Shown: positions 8,481 through 18,137, counted from the stretch's first letter. The stretch: 64,000 nucleotides of DNA from JAPLJU01 sp964547985 (GCA_964547985.1 CAZJPV010000003.1:1-64000), one strand, 5' to 3'. The notes: generated from the sequence alone by a model not told the origin. Numbers and translations are program-made.

Positions 8481-9287
8481 TTAGGGTTCTCTGACGACCG
8501 GGTTGGTCAACTCTCCTATACCTTCGATGACGATGGAGATGACATCTCCCTCCCGCAGAAAGACAGAAGGTTTCCGTGTGAAACCCACACCGTCAGGCGT
8601 CCCCGTCATGATGACCGTCCCGGGGAGCAACGTCATGGAGCGGCTCAAGTCGCTTATCACCGACGCCACATCGAAGATCATGTAGGATGTTTCTGAATCC
8701 TGCATGCTCTTTCCGTTCAGGATCGCTCTTATGCGAAGCCTGTTCGGGTCCGTGATCTCATCCTTCGTAACCATGCAGGGTCCGAGGGGACAGAAGGTAT
8801 CAAAGCTTTTCCCTCGGGCCCATTGGTTTCGCTGTTTCCTGACCTGCCAGTCCCGGGCGCTCACATCGTTGGCGCAGGTATAACCGAAAACATAGTCGAG
8901 CGCTTTTTCCTTAGAAACGTTCTTGGCCGTCTTTCCGATGACAACGGCAAGTTCCGCCTCATAATCCACCTCATCCGGCCCCGCCTTCGGAAGCACGATC
9001 GGCTCCCCGGGACCTATCACGCTGTTCGTTCCCTTCAAGAACAAAATGGGGGTGTCTGGATAGGAGGCGTTGAACTCATCGGCGTGGCTGCGGTAATTGA
9101 GCCCGAGGGCCAGCACATTCGGCGGATCCAGCGGCGCCAGGATTTTCATGACCTCGGCATTTTTTCTCGTCACCCTGATCTTTCCGAGAATATCACCCTC
9201 CACAACCCTCGCCGAACGTGGGGTTTCGGGTTCATAGAGCCCCATCTGCACACGGTTCTCACCTGAGACAAAGCGCACCAGCTTCAT
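8481..9287 (-). CDS. Fumarylacetoacetate hydrolase (FAH) family protein
   Basis: The 268-residue protein has the FAH catalytic core: DEVDYEAELAVVIGK with acidic metal ligands, GYTCANDVSARDWQ, GKSFDTFCPLGP and the TGTPDGVG turn. Members hydrolyse or decarboxylate C-C bonds in 2,4-diketo or 2-hydroxymuconate-type acids; the substrate cannot be told from sequence. The ATG at 9287 follows GGGAGG with good spacing. It is divergent from the efflux operon across 215 bases. Confidence 0.88.
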   Translation of the reverse strand: MKLVRFVSGENRVQMGLYEPETPRSARVVEGDILGKIRVTRKNAEVMKILAPLDPPNVLALGLNYRSHADEFNASYPDTPILFLKGTNSVIGPGEPIVLPKAGPDEVDYEAELAVVIGKTAKNVSKEKALDYVFGYTCANDVSARDWQVRKQRNQWARGKSFDTFCPLGPCMVTKDEITDPNRLRIRAILNGKSMQDSETSYMIFDVASVISDLSRSMTLLPGTVIMTGTPDGVGFTRKPSVFLREGDVISIVIEGIGELTNPVVREP

Positions 9288-9502
9288 TGTTTTCCTCCCT
9301 CTTTCCAGAGTATCAGACTCTTCTTTTATCAATTCTCGAAAGGGCCGTCACCCAAATTCTGCTTGCCAAAGCAAGAAAAAAACGGATAAAAGGTACGATT
9401 ATAATGATTTCTCAGAAGCATCCCTAAAAGGGGGATCAACGATTTCAGAGCCCGTACGTTCTTGTGATCAGGAAATCTTCTTTTCTCGAGGAAGCCGTCA
9501 CC

Positions 9503-10798
9503 ATGATTTCACAGACTAAAGGGATCTTATGGAAATCCGCAATGGCCCTTTCCTTTGTCATGCTCTCTTTCATGATCGCCCCCTTGGGCTTCGCGCTCAC
9601 ACTCGAGGACGCCATTTCGTTGTCCCTCAAAAACCTGCCAGCCTACCAGGCGGTGCTTAAAAGGGTCCAGTCTTCGGAAGCGCTTTACAAGGCCTCCTAC
9701 GGTCCCTATCTTCCGAGCGTCGACGTGGGCGGGTCCCAGCAGTGGCATGACACGTCGACGAGCAACTATGACGTAACAAACGGCGATGCTTCGGTTTCGC
9801 TCACTCTCTTCGACGGGTTCAGAAGAGAGGCAAACCGAAACATCGCTAAATACAACCTGGGCACGGATCAGGAAGAGCTGCGGAAAAGCCGTCTCCAGGT
9901 CGATTTCGATGTCAAAGTGAGCTTCTACACGGCGGTCGCCACACGAGAAATCTTTGACCATCGAAAGAAGCAGCTCGAAAATGCCAAAACCGATTTCGAT
10001 GTTGCCGAAGGGCGCCACAGGTTCGGGGTGGCCAAGCTCTCCGACGTCTTACAGGCATCCGTCAGGCTGGAACAGGCGAAATTCAATCTCATCCAGGCAG
10101 AGGGAAACGTCATCAAGGCCCTTTCAGAACTCTCCTCCCTCATCGGGAAACGCTTCGATGAACCTTATGAGGTCGAAGGGACGCTGGAGGCACCGAAGAC
10201 GGCTCCCGAAGAAAAGGTGCTCGCGGATCTCGTCCTGCAGAGGCCCGAAATCAGGCAGTTCGAGTATGCGGTCAAGAGGGCCGAGAGCACAAGGACCCTG
10301 TCCTACAGTCCCTTTTACCCCACGATTTCCGCCAGTGCCGTCTATTCAAGAACGGGTGAGACGGACACCGCATATTCCTTTCAGGACCGTGCCGCCCTTC
10401 TGACCGCTTCGTGGAATATCTTCGAACTCGGCAAATTCTACCGGGCAAAATCCGCGATAATTGATGTCGGCATCTCGGAGGACAACCTGAGAGAAACAGA
10501 GAGGCAGCTCCTGCTGGATCTCAGGAGAAACTACGAGAACTTTCTGACAGCCGCGAAAAACGTCGACGTGGCGGACACACAGCTGAAACAGGCCCAGCAG
10601 AACTACGACCAGGCCTTCGGTGAATACAAGATCGGCAAAGGGGATATCCTTTCCGTCGTGGTTGCCGAGGGGCTGCTGCAGACCGCCCGCGAGCAGAGCA
10701 CCACGTCGAGGCTGAACCTCATTTTATCCCGGGCTCTCCTGGAGCGGAATGCAGGCCTTGAAAGTCTGGAAAACGTAAAGGCTCCCGTCAGGCCCTAG
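9503..10798 (+). CDS. TolC-family outer-membrane efflux protein
   Basis: The protein (431 aa from this start) has an N-terminal signal peptide ending near GFALTLEDAI and two internally related halves of long amphipathic helices, as in TolC trimers (for example the AYQAVLKRVQSSEA and QQNYDQAFGEYKIGKGDI regions). The ATG at 9503 follows GAGGA at 10 bases and gives a clean signal peptide; a GTG at 9464 would add 13 residues without one. It is the first gene of the efflux operon and provides the outer-membrane duct for the MacA/MacB-like components downstream, 22 bases from the next gene. Confidence 0.9.
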   Translation: MISQTKGILWKSAMALSFVMLSFMIAPLGFALTLEDAISLSLKNLPAYQAVLKRVQSSEALYKASYGPYLPSVDVGGSQQWHDTSTSNYDVTNGDASVSLTLFDGFRREANRNIAKYNLGTDQEELRKSRLQVDFDVKVSFYTAVATREIFDHRKKQLENAKTDFDVAEGRHRFGVAKLSDVLQASVRLEQAKFNLIQAEGNVIKALSELSSLIGKRFDEPYEVEGTLEAPKTAPEEKVLADLVLQRPEIRQFEYAVKRAESTRTLSYSPFYPTISASAVYSRTGETDTAYSFQDRAALLTASWNIFELGKFYRAKSAIIDVGISEDNLRETERQLLLDLRRNYENFLTAAKNVDVADTQLKQAQQNYDQAFGEYKIGKGDILSVVVAEGLLQTAREQSTTSRLNLILSRALLERNAGLESLENVKAPVRP

Positions 10799-10820
10799 TA
10801 TAACCTTCAGGGGATCGCCC

Positions 10821-12035
10821 ATGCGAAAAAAGATCTTCATTGCCTTTATACTGGCCATCGTCCTCGTCGCCGGTGGCTTTCTGGTCTACAAAAAGTTCTT
10901 CTCCCGGCAGGACACCCAGGTCCTCGAAACTGGAAAAGTGGAACGGGGAAATATCAGGGGGGTCCTTGTCGAGACGGGGATCATCAAGTCGCAGGTGGGT
11001 GCCGTCGTGAAGATCGGCACCCGGGCCACGGGTACCATCAAACAGATGAAGGTCAAGGTGGGTGATCGTGTCAAGGCCGGCGATTTGGTCGCTCTCATCG
11101 ATGACCGGGAGATCCTCCAGCAGATCGCCCAACAGCAGGCTTCCCTCGTATCAGCCAGAAACACCCTGGCCCAGAACGAAATGACCTACCCGGAGCGGAT
11201 CCGGGAGGCAAAGGCCAATCACGAGTATGCCACAGCCAACGTCAAGCGCGAGCGGGAACTTCTGAAACACGATTACACTACGAAGGATGCCGTGGACAAG
11301 GCGGAAAGCCAGTACGAAGCCACGGGTGCCGTTCTTAAGCGCCTCCAGGACGAGTACAGAACACAACTAAACATCTCCCAATCCAGCATCGAGGAGATCC
11401 AGGCACAGCTTCGCCAGCAGCAGATCAGGCTTTCCTACACGAAAATATTCTCCCCCATCAACGGGGTCGTCTCGGATGTCACGGCCCAGGAAGGGGAAAC
11501 CATCGTCGCCGGTCTCCAGGTTGCCAACCTCGTGACCGTCCTCGACCCCACGAAGCTCGAGATGTGGATCTACGTGGACGAGACGGACATCGGGAAAGCC
11601 GCCGTCGGTCAGGACGTGGAATTCTATGTCGACACCTTTCCGGCTAAGACCTTCAAGGGCAAGGTCGAGAAGATCTATCCCCAGCCCGTCGTCAAGGAAA
11701 ACATTGTCTACTATCTCTCCACCATGAAGGTCTCCCCAGAAGACGCCGAGCTGCTGAGGCCGGAGATGACGACCCACGTGCGGATTATCACAGAGGAGAA
11801 AGCGAATATCCTGACGGCGCCGAATGCCGCTATCAAGTTCGAACGGGGAAAGCAGGTTGCCTACCGCGTCACAGGAAAGAACAAGGTCGAAAAGCTGGGA
11901 ATCAAAATCGGCATTCGAGGCGAGGACAAAACCGAGATCCTCTCCGGGGCAAACGAAGGTGACGTGCTCGCAACAAAGATTGTCCTTCCGGTGACGGCCG
12001 ACACGCAGGCCCCGCAGAAGGGGGCTTCCAAGTAA
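10821..12035 (+). CDS. MacA-like periplasmic adaptor (membrane fusion) protein
   Basis: One N-terminal membrane anchor (residues about 5-24) is followed by the order typical of membrane-fusion proteins: a lipoyl-like half motif (GTIKQMKVKVGDRVKAGDLVALID), a long coiled coil (about 100-190) and a second lipoyl half with beta-barrel (SPINGVVSDVTAQEGETIVAG). It bridges the inner-membrane ABC components to the TolC-type duct. Length (404 aa) is normal. Its TAA overlaps the ATG of the ATPase gene by one base (TAATG), which suggests coupled translation. Confidence 0.9.
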   Translation: MRKKIFIAFILAIVLVAGGFLVYKKFFSRQDTQVLETGKVERGNIRGVLVETGIIKSQVGAVVKIGTRATGTIKQMKVKVGDRVKAGDLVALIDDREILQQIAQQQASLVSARNTLAQNEMTYPERIREAKANHEYATANVKRERELLKHDYTTKDAVDKAESQYEATGAVLKRLQDEYRTQLNISQSSIEEIQAQLRQQQIRLSYTKIFSPINGVVSDVTAQEGETIVAGLQVANLVTVLDPTKLEMWIYVDETDIGKAAVGQDVEFYVDTFPAKTFKGKVEKIYPQPVVKENIVYYLSTMKVSPEDAELLRPEMTTHVRIITEEKANILTAPNAAIKFERGKQVAYRVTGKNKVEKLGIKIGIRGEDKTEILSGANEGDVLATKIVLPVTADTQAPQKGASK

Positions 12036-12709
12036 TGGCTTCCCCCGTATGCGTCATGGAGAATATCACCAAGACCTTTCACATGGGCGAACAGGACCTT
12101 CACGTCCTCAAGGGGATCAACCTCACGATCCGGCAGGGCGAATTCACGGCCATCATGGGAACCTCCGGTTCCGGGAAATCAACCTTGATGAACCTCCTGG
12201 GGTGTCTCGACGTGCCCACATCGGGGCGCTACGTACTGACCGGCCGTGACGTGACACAGCTCAACGACGATGAGCTTTCCGAGTTGCGCAACGAGCATAT
12301 CGGCTTCGTCTTCCAGAGCTTCTATCTTCTGCCCTACGCGACGGTTCTTGAAAACGTGCTCCTGCCCACCCTCTACAGAGAGAAGCGAAAAGACCGCGCG
12401 CGGGACCGGGCCGTCGAGCTTCTGAAGATCATCGGCCTCGAAGACCGGATGAACTTCCGGCCGACACAGCTCTCCGGTGGGGAACAGCAACGCGTTGCCA
12501 TCTGCCGCGCGCTCATCAACGACCCGGAACTCCTCCTCGCCGACGAGCCGACGGGTCAGCTCGACAGCCACACGGCCACGGAGATCATGAACGTGCTGAC
12601 GCAGATGAACCAGCGTGGCAAGACCGTCGTCGTCATCACCCACGACGCTGACATCGCCTCCTTCGCCCGTCGTCTCATCCACATCCGTGACGGGGTGATA
12701 ACGGAATAA
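12035..12709 (+). CDS. MacB/LolD-type ABC transporter ATP-binding protein
   Basis: The 224-residue ATPase has Walker A GTSGSGKST, signature LSGGEQQRVAICRAL, Walker B ELLLADEPTGQLD and the H-loop VVITHD. The LSGGEQQR plus ADEPTGQLD combination is characteristic of the MacB/LolD/FtsE group. In E. coli MacB the ATPase is fused to its permease; here it is a free subunit that probably serves the two FtsX-type permeases downstream. It is co-transcribed with the TolC and MacA genes. Confidence 0.92.
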   Translation: MASPVCVMENITKTFHMGEQDLHVLKGINLTIRQGEFTAIMGTSGSGKSTLMNLLGCLDVPTSGRYVLTGRDVTQLNDDELSELRNEHIGFVFQSFYLLPYATVLENVLLPTLYREKRKDRARDRAVELLKIIGLEDRMNFRPTQLSGGEQQRVAICRALINDPELLLADEPTGQLDSHTATEIMNVLTQMNQRGKTVVVITHDADIASFARRLIHIRDGVITE

Positions 12710-12727
12710 CCGGCAAAATGCAAAAGG

Positions 12728-12748
12728 CTTATGGCAAATGGCCATAAG
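12728..12748 (+). repeat. Hairpin between ATPase and permease genes
   Basis: A perfect 8-bp inverted repeat, CTTATGGC and GCCATAAG, with a 5-base loop sits in the 95-base spacer and is followed by a T-rich stretch. It could be a weak terminator or attenuator that lowers permease expression, or a stabilising mRNA hairpin. The rest of the spacer has degenerate CTTAGCC-type direct repeats. Confidence 0.4.
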
Positions 12749-12804
12749 GTGTTCTTGTTTTATTGCACCCTTAGCCTTTAGCCCTGCACCTTAAGCCTGC
12801 TTTT

Positions 12805-14019
12805 ATGGAACGCCTCACCTTACTTCTGATCCAATCCTTCGAGGCCGTGAAGGCCTTCAAGCTCAGGACCTTTTTCTGCCTCGTGAGCGTCGCCCTCGGC
12901 ATCGCGGCCATCACGATCATCGTGGCTGCCACGGAAGGGGCTTACAAGAAAGCCTTCGACATCGTGGCCAGTTTCGGCCCCGATTCCGTCATGGTCATGA
13001 GCGGGAGCGAGGAAGCCCGCGCCATCGGCCAGAGAGATAAAACGATTACCCTGGACGACGTGGAAGCCGTTCGCCAGGCCTTCCCCACGGCCTATGTCGT
13101 CGTCCCCTCGACATGGGTGGGTAGTACCATCGTCTCCTACAAAGGAAACCGATATCAGAGCCTCGTCGTGGGTTCTTCGAGCGACTTCAGCCGAGCCTGG
13201 ACATGGCCCGTTGTGGAGGGCTCCGACTTCACGGACGACGACATCCGGCGTTACGCCAACGTGGGGCTCATCGGCCAGGAGGTCGCCCGGGAGCTCTTCG
13301 GTAATGAAAGCCCCGTGGGCAAGTTCATCCAGGTGCGAAACCTCCCGGTCCAGATCGTCGGAGTCCTCCAGGAGCGAGGCACAACGGCCGGAGGCGGCAG
13401 CCTCGACAACCGCATCATCCTTCCTTACACGACGGTGATGAAAAAAATCCAGAACGAACCGCGGTACGTCGTTGCCATGCGCCTACGCTTCACCGACCTC
13501 GAGAACCTGGACATCCGCGTCGAGGAGCTGAAGCGGCTGCTCCGCTACCTTCATCGGATCCCCGATGGGCAACCCGAGGACTTTCGAATCTTCACCTCCA
13601 AGGACATCGTCAATTTCCTCGTGGCCCTTACGGGGTCGCTTGTCGTCTTCATCGGGATCGTGGGCGTCATCTCCCTCATCGTCGCCGGCTTCGTCCTGGC
13701 AAATCTGTTTTTGCTCTCCGTGAAGGAACGGGTCAAGGAAATCGGGATCCGCCGCTCCGTGGGAGCACGCAAAAAGGACATCATGATACAGTTTCTGACG
13801 GAAGCCGTGATTATAACGACGGCCGGCGGGGTTGTCGGCTTCATCCTCGGCGTCATCTCAGCGCAGTTGCTTACGTACGTGGCGGAGTTTCCTGTTTACT
13901 TTTCCTGGAAGGCCTTTGCCATCGGCCTCGTATTGTCATGGGCCGTCGGTATCGGATTCGGGCTGCATCCGGCAAGGCAGGCGGCGAGTCTGGAACCGAT
14001 CGAGGCCATCCGAGGCTGA
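12805..14019 (+). CDS. MacB-like permease (FtsX-domain), first copy
   Basis: This 404-residue protein has the MacB core: an N-terminal membrane helix near residues 20-42, a large periplasmic MacB_PCD domain and a C-terminal FtsX domain with three membrane helices. The conserved KEIGIRRSVGARKKDI loop, which couples to the ATPase, is present, as is the terminal PIEAIRG. It is expected to form the transmembrane part of a tripartite macrolide- or lipopeptide-type exporter. The ATG follows a low-complexity spacer with no strong ribosome site visible. Confidence 0.88.
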   Translation: MERLTLLLIQSFEAVKAFKLRTFFCLVSVALGIAAITIIVAATEGAYKKAFDIVASFGPDSVMVMSGSEEARAIGQRDKTITLDDVEAVRQAFPTAYVVVPSTWVGSTIVSYKGNRYQSLVVGSSSDFSRAWTWPVVEGSDFTDDDIRRYANVGLIGQEVARELFGNESPVGKFIQVRNLPVQIVGVLQERGTTAGGGSLDNRIILPYTTVMKKIQNEPRYVVAMRLRFTDLENLDIRVEELKRLLRYLHRIPDGQPEDFRIFTSKDIVNFLVALTGSLVVFIGIVGVISLIVAGFVLANLFLLSVKERVKEIGIRRSVGARKKDIMIQFLTEAVIITTAGGVVGFILGVISAQLLTYVAEFPVYFSWKAFAIGLVLSWAVGIGFGLHPARQAASLEPIEAIRG

Positions 14020-14129
14020 GCCCTTGCAGGGATGGAATCTTGGATCACCGGAATAGTGGGTCTATTCTTTTCTGTTCATCACCCATCATTCCACCACTCC
14101 ATCACTCCATGATTTTACGGTGTTGATGA

Positions 14130-15359
14130 ATGGATTTGAGACGGACTTTGCTCAATCTGAAAATCGCGCGCCGTTCGCTGGTGCAGTTCAAATGGCGCAC
14201 CATGCTCGCCGTGCTGGGCGTCTTCTTCGGGACCTTTTCGCTCATCATCGTCTCCAATCTCTCGGGTTCACTGGCCGTCAAGACCGAACAGGACATCGAC
14301 AGCATGGGGAAGGACCTGCTCATCGTCCGAAGCGGCATCGTGCGACGCGTGGGCGCGGGAATGCCCCTGATGAGTTCGGCGACAAACCTGACCCCGGAGG
14401 ATGCCCGAGCCATCAAGGATTCCATCCCTTCGGTTTCCGACCTGTCTTCCACCGCTTACAAAACCCTTCCCGTCCGTTACGGGAACACGGTGCTGAAGGG
14501 GATCCTGGTGAACGGGGTGGAGCCGAATTTCCAGGACATCCGGAACTTTTATGCCCGGCAGGGAAACTTTATTACCGGGAAAGACAACGAGGATCGCGCC
14601 AAGGTTGCCGTCCTGGGCCGTACTGTCGTGGAGAAGCTCTTCGGCGATGAGGATCCCATCGGGAAGTACATCCTCATCTGGCGCGTGCCCTGCCAGGTCA
14701 TCGGCATCATGGAAGAGAAGGGGACTGATGTGTCCGGCGCCGACCAGGACAGCCAGATCTTCGTCCCGCTGCAGATGTTCCTCAAGTCCATGGTCAACAA
14801 GACCAATGTCAACAACATCTACGTCCAGGTCACCCGGGGTGAACTCATCCCCGCGGCCAAGGCTGACATTGAAAATCTGCTGCGGAAACGCCACAAGATC
14901 GGGCCGGGGCAGAATGACGATTTCGGAGTCATCGACATGAAGGACGTTCTGGCGCTCAAGACGCAGGCCATGGATCTCATCACGGTCCTGGGGCGGATTG
15001 CCGCCGCAGCCTCCTTCGTCATCGGCGGCCTCGGCATCCTCTCCATCATGATTCTCATCGTCAACGAAAGAAAGGTGGAAATTGGTATTCGGCGGGCCGT
15101 GGGGTCCCGAAAGAGGGACATTACCCTGCAGTTCCTCATGGAGTCGTCTTTCATTTCCCTCACGGGGGGGATGGTGGGTGTTGTGGCCGGGTTGCTCCTG
15201 ACCGTTCTCCTCTTTCAAATCCTGAAATACCCCTTCACGCTCTCCCTGATCGGGCTTTTTCTGTCCTTCGCGGCTTCCGTAGCCGTCGGCGTCATGGCCG
15301 GGATCTACCCGGCCAAGAAAGCCACTCTCATTGAACCGGTGGACATCATCAGAACCTGA
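14130..15359 (+). CDS. MacB-like permease (FtsX-domain), second copy
   Basis: A 409-residue paralogue of the preceding gene with the same layout: N-terminal helix (residues about 25-47), periplasmic domain, three C-terminal helices, the EIGIRRAVGSRKRDI coupling loop and a final EPVDIIRT. Two distinct permeases with one ATPase suggest a heteromeric transporter. The 110-base spacer before it contains short CCATCA/CCACTCC direct repeats. Family assignment is certain; substrate is unknown. Confidence 0.88.
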   Translation: MDLRRTLLNLKIARRSLVQFKWRTMLAVLGVFFGTFSLIIVSNLSGSLAVKTEQDIDSMGKDLLIVRSGIVRRVGAGMPLMSSATNLTPEDARAIKDSIPSVSDLSSTAYKTLPVRYGNTVLKGILVNGVEPNFQDIRNFYARQGNFITGKDNEDRAKVAVLGRTVVEKLFGDEDPIGKYILIWRVPCQVIGIMEEKGTDVSGADQDSQIFVPLQMFLKSMVNKTNVNNIYVQVTRGELIPAAKADIENLLRKRHKIGPGQNDDFGVIDMKDVLALKTQAMDLITVLGRIAAAASFVIGGLGILSIMILIVNERKVEIGIRRAVGSRKRDITLQFLMESSFISLTGGMVGVVAGLLLTVLLFQILKYPFTLSLIGLFLSFAASVAVGVMAGIYPAKKATLIEPVDIIRT

Positions 15360-15438
15360 GACTGGAAAATTAAGGCGTTTTGTGGATATAAATCTTCATG
15401 CCCGCTTGTGGGATACCTGGCGAGAGGAGAGGGGATGC

Positions 15439-15951
15439 ATGGGAGAAATTAAAAGCACGCTCGACATCATCATGGAAAAGACGAAGGGGCTCAGCCTCTC
15501 AGCCGAGGAGAAAGAGGCCCTGAAGCGCGAAGAGATGACAAAAAAAATCAGGGGGTGGGTCCGGAGATTCCTGGACGACAAGGCAACCCTCGAGGATGTC
15601 AGGCGTGAACTCAAAGAGATCCTCAAGGATAAAATAGCCGGAAGCCTTCTTCGGGCGGAACTCGTCGCTTATCTTCACCCTGAAGGAGACAACGGGAAAG
15701 TCTTCCGGATGATGAGGGAACTCCTGAATCTCAGGACCGAACCGTTAGAAGAGAAGATAGACGCGTTTCTGAAGGGTCTTATTGTCATGCGGGTTGCGCG
15801 ACTGAAAGACCGGGGGGAAAAGCTTGCCCGAAGCGGGATTTCCGGATCTGCCGTCCTTCCTAACGTCGCCGGAGACCCCGAGTGGGAGTCTTTTTACAAG
15901 AAGTCCCTCGAGGAATTCAGAGAGCACGCCCTGAACCTTACAGGTAGTTGA
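15439..15951 (+). CDS. Conserved-looking helical protein of unknown function
   Basis: I do not recognise this 170-residue protein. It is highly charged and predicted mostly helical, with runs of Lys/Glu/Arg (residues 15-70), no signal peptide and no membrane segment. The ATG at 15439 is chosen for the purine-rich GAGAGGAGAGGGG upstream; a longer frame starts inside the permease gene at 15331. It lies 79 bases after the second permease and may be the last gene of the efflux operon. Its end overlaps the convergent MBL gene by 14 bases. Confidence 0.6.
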   Translation: MGEIKSTLDIIMEKTKGLSLSAEEKEALKREEMTKKIRGWVRRFLDDKATLEDVRRELKEILKDKIAGSLLRAELVAYLHPEGDNGKVFRMMRELLNLRTEPLEEKIDAFLKGLIVMRVARLKDRGEKLARSGISGSAVLPNVAGDPEWESFYKKSLEEFREHALNLTGS

Positions 15952-16579
15952 ACCAGAAATCCTCGATCATCTTGAAATTGGCCATCACGCTCTCCCGCCC
16001 GGAGAGCATCTCCCCGTGACCTGGTAACAGGTACTCCACATCGAGTGCCGCAAGGCGCTTGATACTTTCCTTCAAAAGACTCCCGTCCCCACCCAGAAGG
16101 TCGGTCCTGCCGATACCCTGGCTGAAGACCACATCCCCGGTGAAGAGCGCCTTTTCCCGGGGCCAGTAAATGCAAAGGGATCCCGGGGAGTGTCCCGGCG
16201 TTAGAATGATCCGGAGGCTGACATTTCCGATGATAAGATCTCCCTCCCGGAGGAGGAAGTCCGGCTCGGGAACCTTGTAATGAAAGGCGTAGTTCTCCTT
16301 CGTGAAGTGGTATTCCTCCACGCCCATCCCGACGAGGGTCGGCGCTTTGAAGTTTGACGCCATCTCGAGGTGGTCGGGATGGCCGTGGGTGACCAGGACG
16401 ACGTCGATCTGGTCCCTGGAGATCTTGTGCTTCGAGAGCCCCTGGCGTACATGGTCAAAAAAGTCGCGGTGTCCCGGGTCGATGAGGATGCGCTTTGAGC
16501 CCTCGATGAGGTAGGCGTTGCAGTTGTTTGCCCTGTTGTCTCGCCAGATAAAGGCGTAAAGCCCCTCGAAAACTTTCAT
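15938..16579 (-). CDS. MBL-fold metallo-hydrolase, copy A
   Basis: The dinuclear-metal motif THGHPDH, the TPGHSPGS strand, the FTGDVVF aspartate and a final PGHG histidine are all present in this 213-residue protein, the layout of glyoxalase II-like hydrolases. The substrate is unknown. A close paralogue lies at 40165-40833 and shares the NNCNxxxI N-terminus and the GxGRTDxxGGDxSLLKESI block. It is the last gene of the minus-strand operon that starts with the iron-alcohol dehydrogenase, 30 bases after the amidohydrolase gene. Confidence 0.88.
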   Translation of the reverse strand: MKVFEGLYAFIWRDNRANNCNAYLIEGSKRILIDPGHRDFFDHVRQGLSKHKISRDQIDVVLVTHGHPDHLEMASNFKAPTLVGMGVEEYHFTKENYAFHYKVPEPDFLLREGDLIIGNVSLRIILTPGHSPGSLCIYWPREKALFTGDVVFSQGIGRTDLLGGDGSLLKESIKRLAALDVEYLLPGHGEMLSGRESVMANFKMIEDFWFNYL

Positions 16580-16609
16580 TCCCTTCGTCTCTCTCCCCGA
16601 AGGTGCCGA

Positions 16610-17356
16610 TCAGGCAGGCGCTTTCATGAGCTTAAGGATGTTTATGCTCGCGACTTTTTCGTAATCTGCATCCCTTAGCTTGAGTCTCTGGACCTTGGAG
16701 AGCTCACTCCCCGGGTAGCCGAAGGGGAAGTCGCTTCCGAAGAGAAGCCGGTTGCTTCCATAGCGCTTCAGGAAGATGTCCATCTCGTATGGTGTGGCCA
16801 AAGCCGTGTCGGCGAAAACCGTCTCGTCATCCCAGATCTTCGCCTGAAAAAGGGCCGTGAACCCCCCGTTCAATCCGCCCATGTGGGGAATGATCACCGT
16901 CGTGCGCCCATCGACCCGCCGGAGCATATAGAGCGTGTTCTCAAAAGATTCCTCGAGAACGACGGGAAGCTGCAGGCGATAGATTTCCTGAAGAAAATCT
17001 TCGCAGCGCGGATCATCGTAGTTATAGAGGGGTTCGTATTCGTGCCGGTGCCACTTCACCCCCCTGTAACCCTTTTTCAGTTCCTCCCGTCGGAAATCAT
17101 TCCACACGAAATAATAGGCAAAGATGTCCTGATTCGTTTCCTGCAGCCGGAGCACGTATTCGTTGGCCCGCTGGCGCGTGGCGATCCAGGGCTGCGAGTC
17201 CTCGAAATGCTCGTCGTACCGATTGTAGATATCCTCGACAGGGGCATAGAGGCACGCGCCCTGGATATTGCCGCTTGCCAGATAGCGCCGGATAGTTTCA
17301 AAGGGGAGATCCGAGTTCTGAACGCCGCAGTGGATATGGGAGTCTATTACCTTCAT
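16610..17356 (-). CDS. Amidohydrolase_2-family metal-dependent hydrolase
   Basis: The N-terminal DSHIHCG metal motif (from residue 5), an internal IPHMGG histidine and the C-terminal LLFGSDFPFG block mark a TIM-barrel amidohydrolase of the 4-oxalomesaconate/aminocarboxymuconate decarboxylase group. At 248 aa it is compact for the family. The substrate is unknown. It sits 37 bases downstream of kdsB in the LPS-core-sugar operon, which might mean a role in sugar or amide metabolism, but that is a guess. Confidence 0.82.
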   Translation of the reverse strand: MKVIDSHIHCGVQNSDLPFETIRRYLASGNIQGACLYAPVEDIYNRYDEHFEDSQPWIATRQRANEYVLRLQETNQDIFAYYFVWNDFRREELKKGYRGVKWHRHEYEPLYNYDDPRCEDFLQEIYRLQLPVVLEESFENTLYMLRRVDGRTTVIIPHMGGLNGGFTALFQAKIWDDETVFADTALATPYEMDIFLKRYGSNRLLFGSDFPFGYPGSELSKVQRLKLRDADYEKVASINILKLMKAPA

Positions 17357-17393
17357 GACCGGCCGTTTCTATCTGACAATCTTTTCCGTGGGT

Positions 17394-18137
17394 TCAGAGC
17401 TGCCCTTTCTCGTAGACCTTGATCACCCGCTCCAGATCCTGCGGGGTGTCGACCTCGATGGAGTCCTGAAGGGTTTCCACCACCTTGATCCGGTGGCCGT
17501 GTTCCATCGCCCTCAGTTGTTCGAGGGCCTCGAGACGTTCCAGAACGCCCTCTTCGAGTTTCGTGAAGGTCACGAGAAAAGACTTTCGGTATGCGTAGAT
17601 CCCGTGGTGTTTGTAGTAGACGGGAGATCCCCCGGCATCCCGGCAGTAGGGGATGGGAGACCGGGAGAAATAAAGTGCGAAATGGTCGCGGTCAAAGACC
17701 ACCTTCACCGCATTGGGATCGCGGATCTCCTTTTCTCTCCGGATCCGGTAGATGAGGGTGGAGAATTCAACGGATGGGTCATGGAGCAGCGGTTTCACCA
17801 CCTCGTCGATCTGGGTGGGTTCAAAAAGAGGCTGATCCCCCTGTATGTTGACGACAATGTCCCTGTCGGCCATTGAAAGCTTCGATACCGCTTCGCCGAT
17901 CCGGTCGGTCCCGGAGCGGTGAGCGGCAGAGGTCATGACGGCCTTCCCGCCGAAACGTACCACGGCATCGAAGATCCTTTTATGATCTGTGGCCACGACG
18001 ACATCGGATACCGTGCCGCATTGCAGGACCCTCTCATAGACCCGCTGGATCATGGGCTTCCCGCAGATATCGGCCAGGGGTTTCCCTTCGAACCTCGAGG
18101 ATGAATACCGCGCCGGAATGATACAGAAGACCCGCAT
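17394..18137 (-). CDS. kdsB: CMP-Kdo synthetase (possibly CMP-Kdo8N synthetase)
   Basis: KdsB activates Kdo with CTP for transfer to lipid A. The nucleotide-binding IPARYSSSRFEGKPL, the VNIQGDQPL block and the FSRSPIPY segment are diagnostic, and the length (247 aa) is normal. In Shewanella a KdsB homologue encoded with kdnA and kdnB prefers 8-amino-Kdo (Kdo8N). The present kdsB lies two genes downstream of a KdnA-like aminotransferase, so the same preference is plausible here. It is 21 bases after hldD in the same operon. Confidence 0.92.
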   Translation of the reverse strand: MRVFCIIPARYSSSRFEGKPLADICGKPMIQRVYERVLQCGTVSDVVVATDHKRIFDAVVRFGGKAVMTSAAHRSGTDRIGEAVSKLSMADRDIVVNIQGDQPLFEPTQIDEVVKPLLHDPSVEFSTLIYRIRREKEIRDPNAVKVVFDRDHFALYFSRSPIPYCRDAGGSPVYYKHHGIYAYRKSFLVTFTKLEEGVLERLEALEQLRAMEHGHRIKVVETLQDSIEVDTPQDLERVIKVYEKGQL

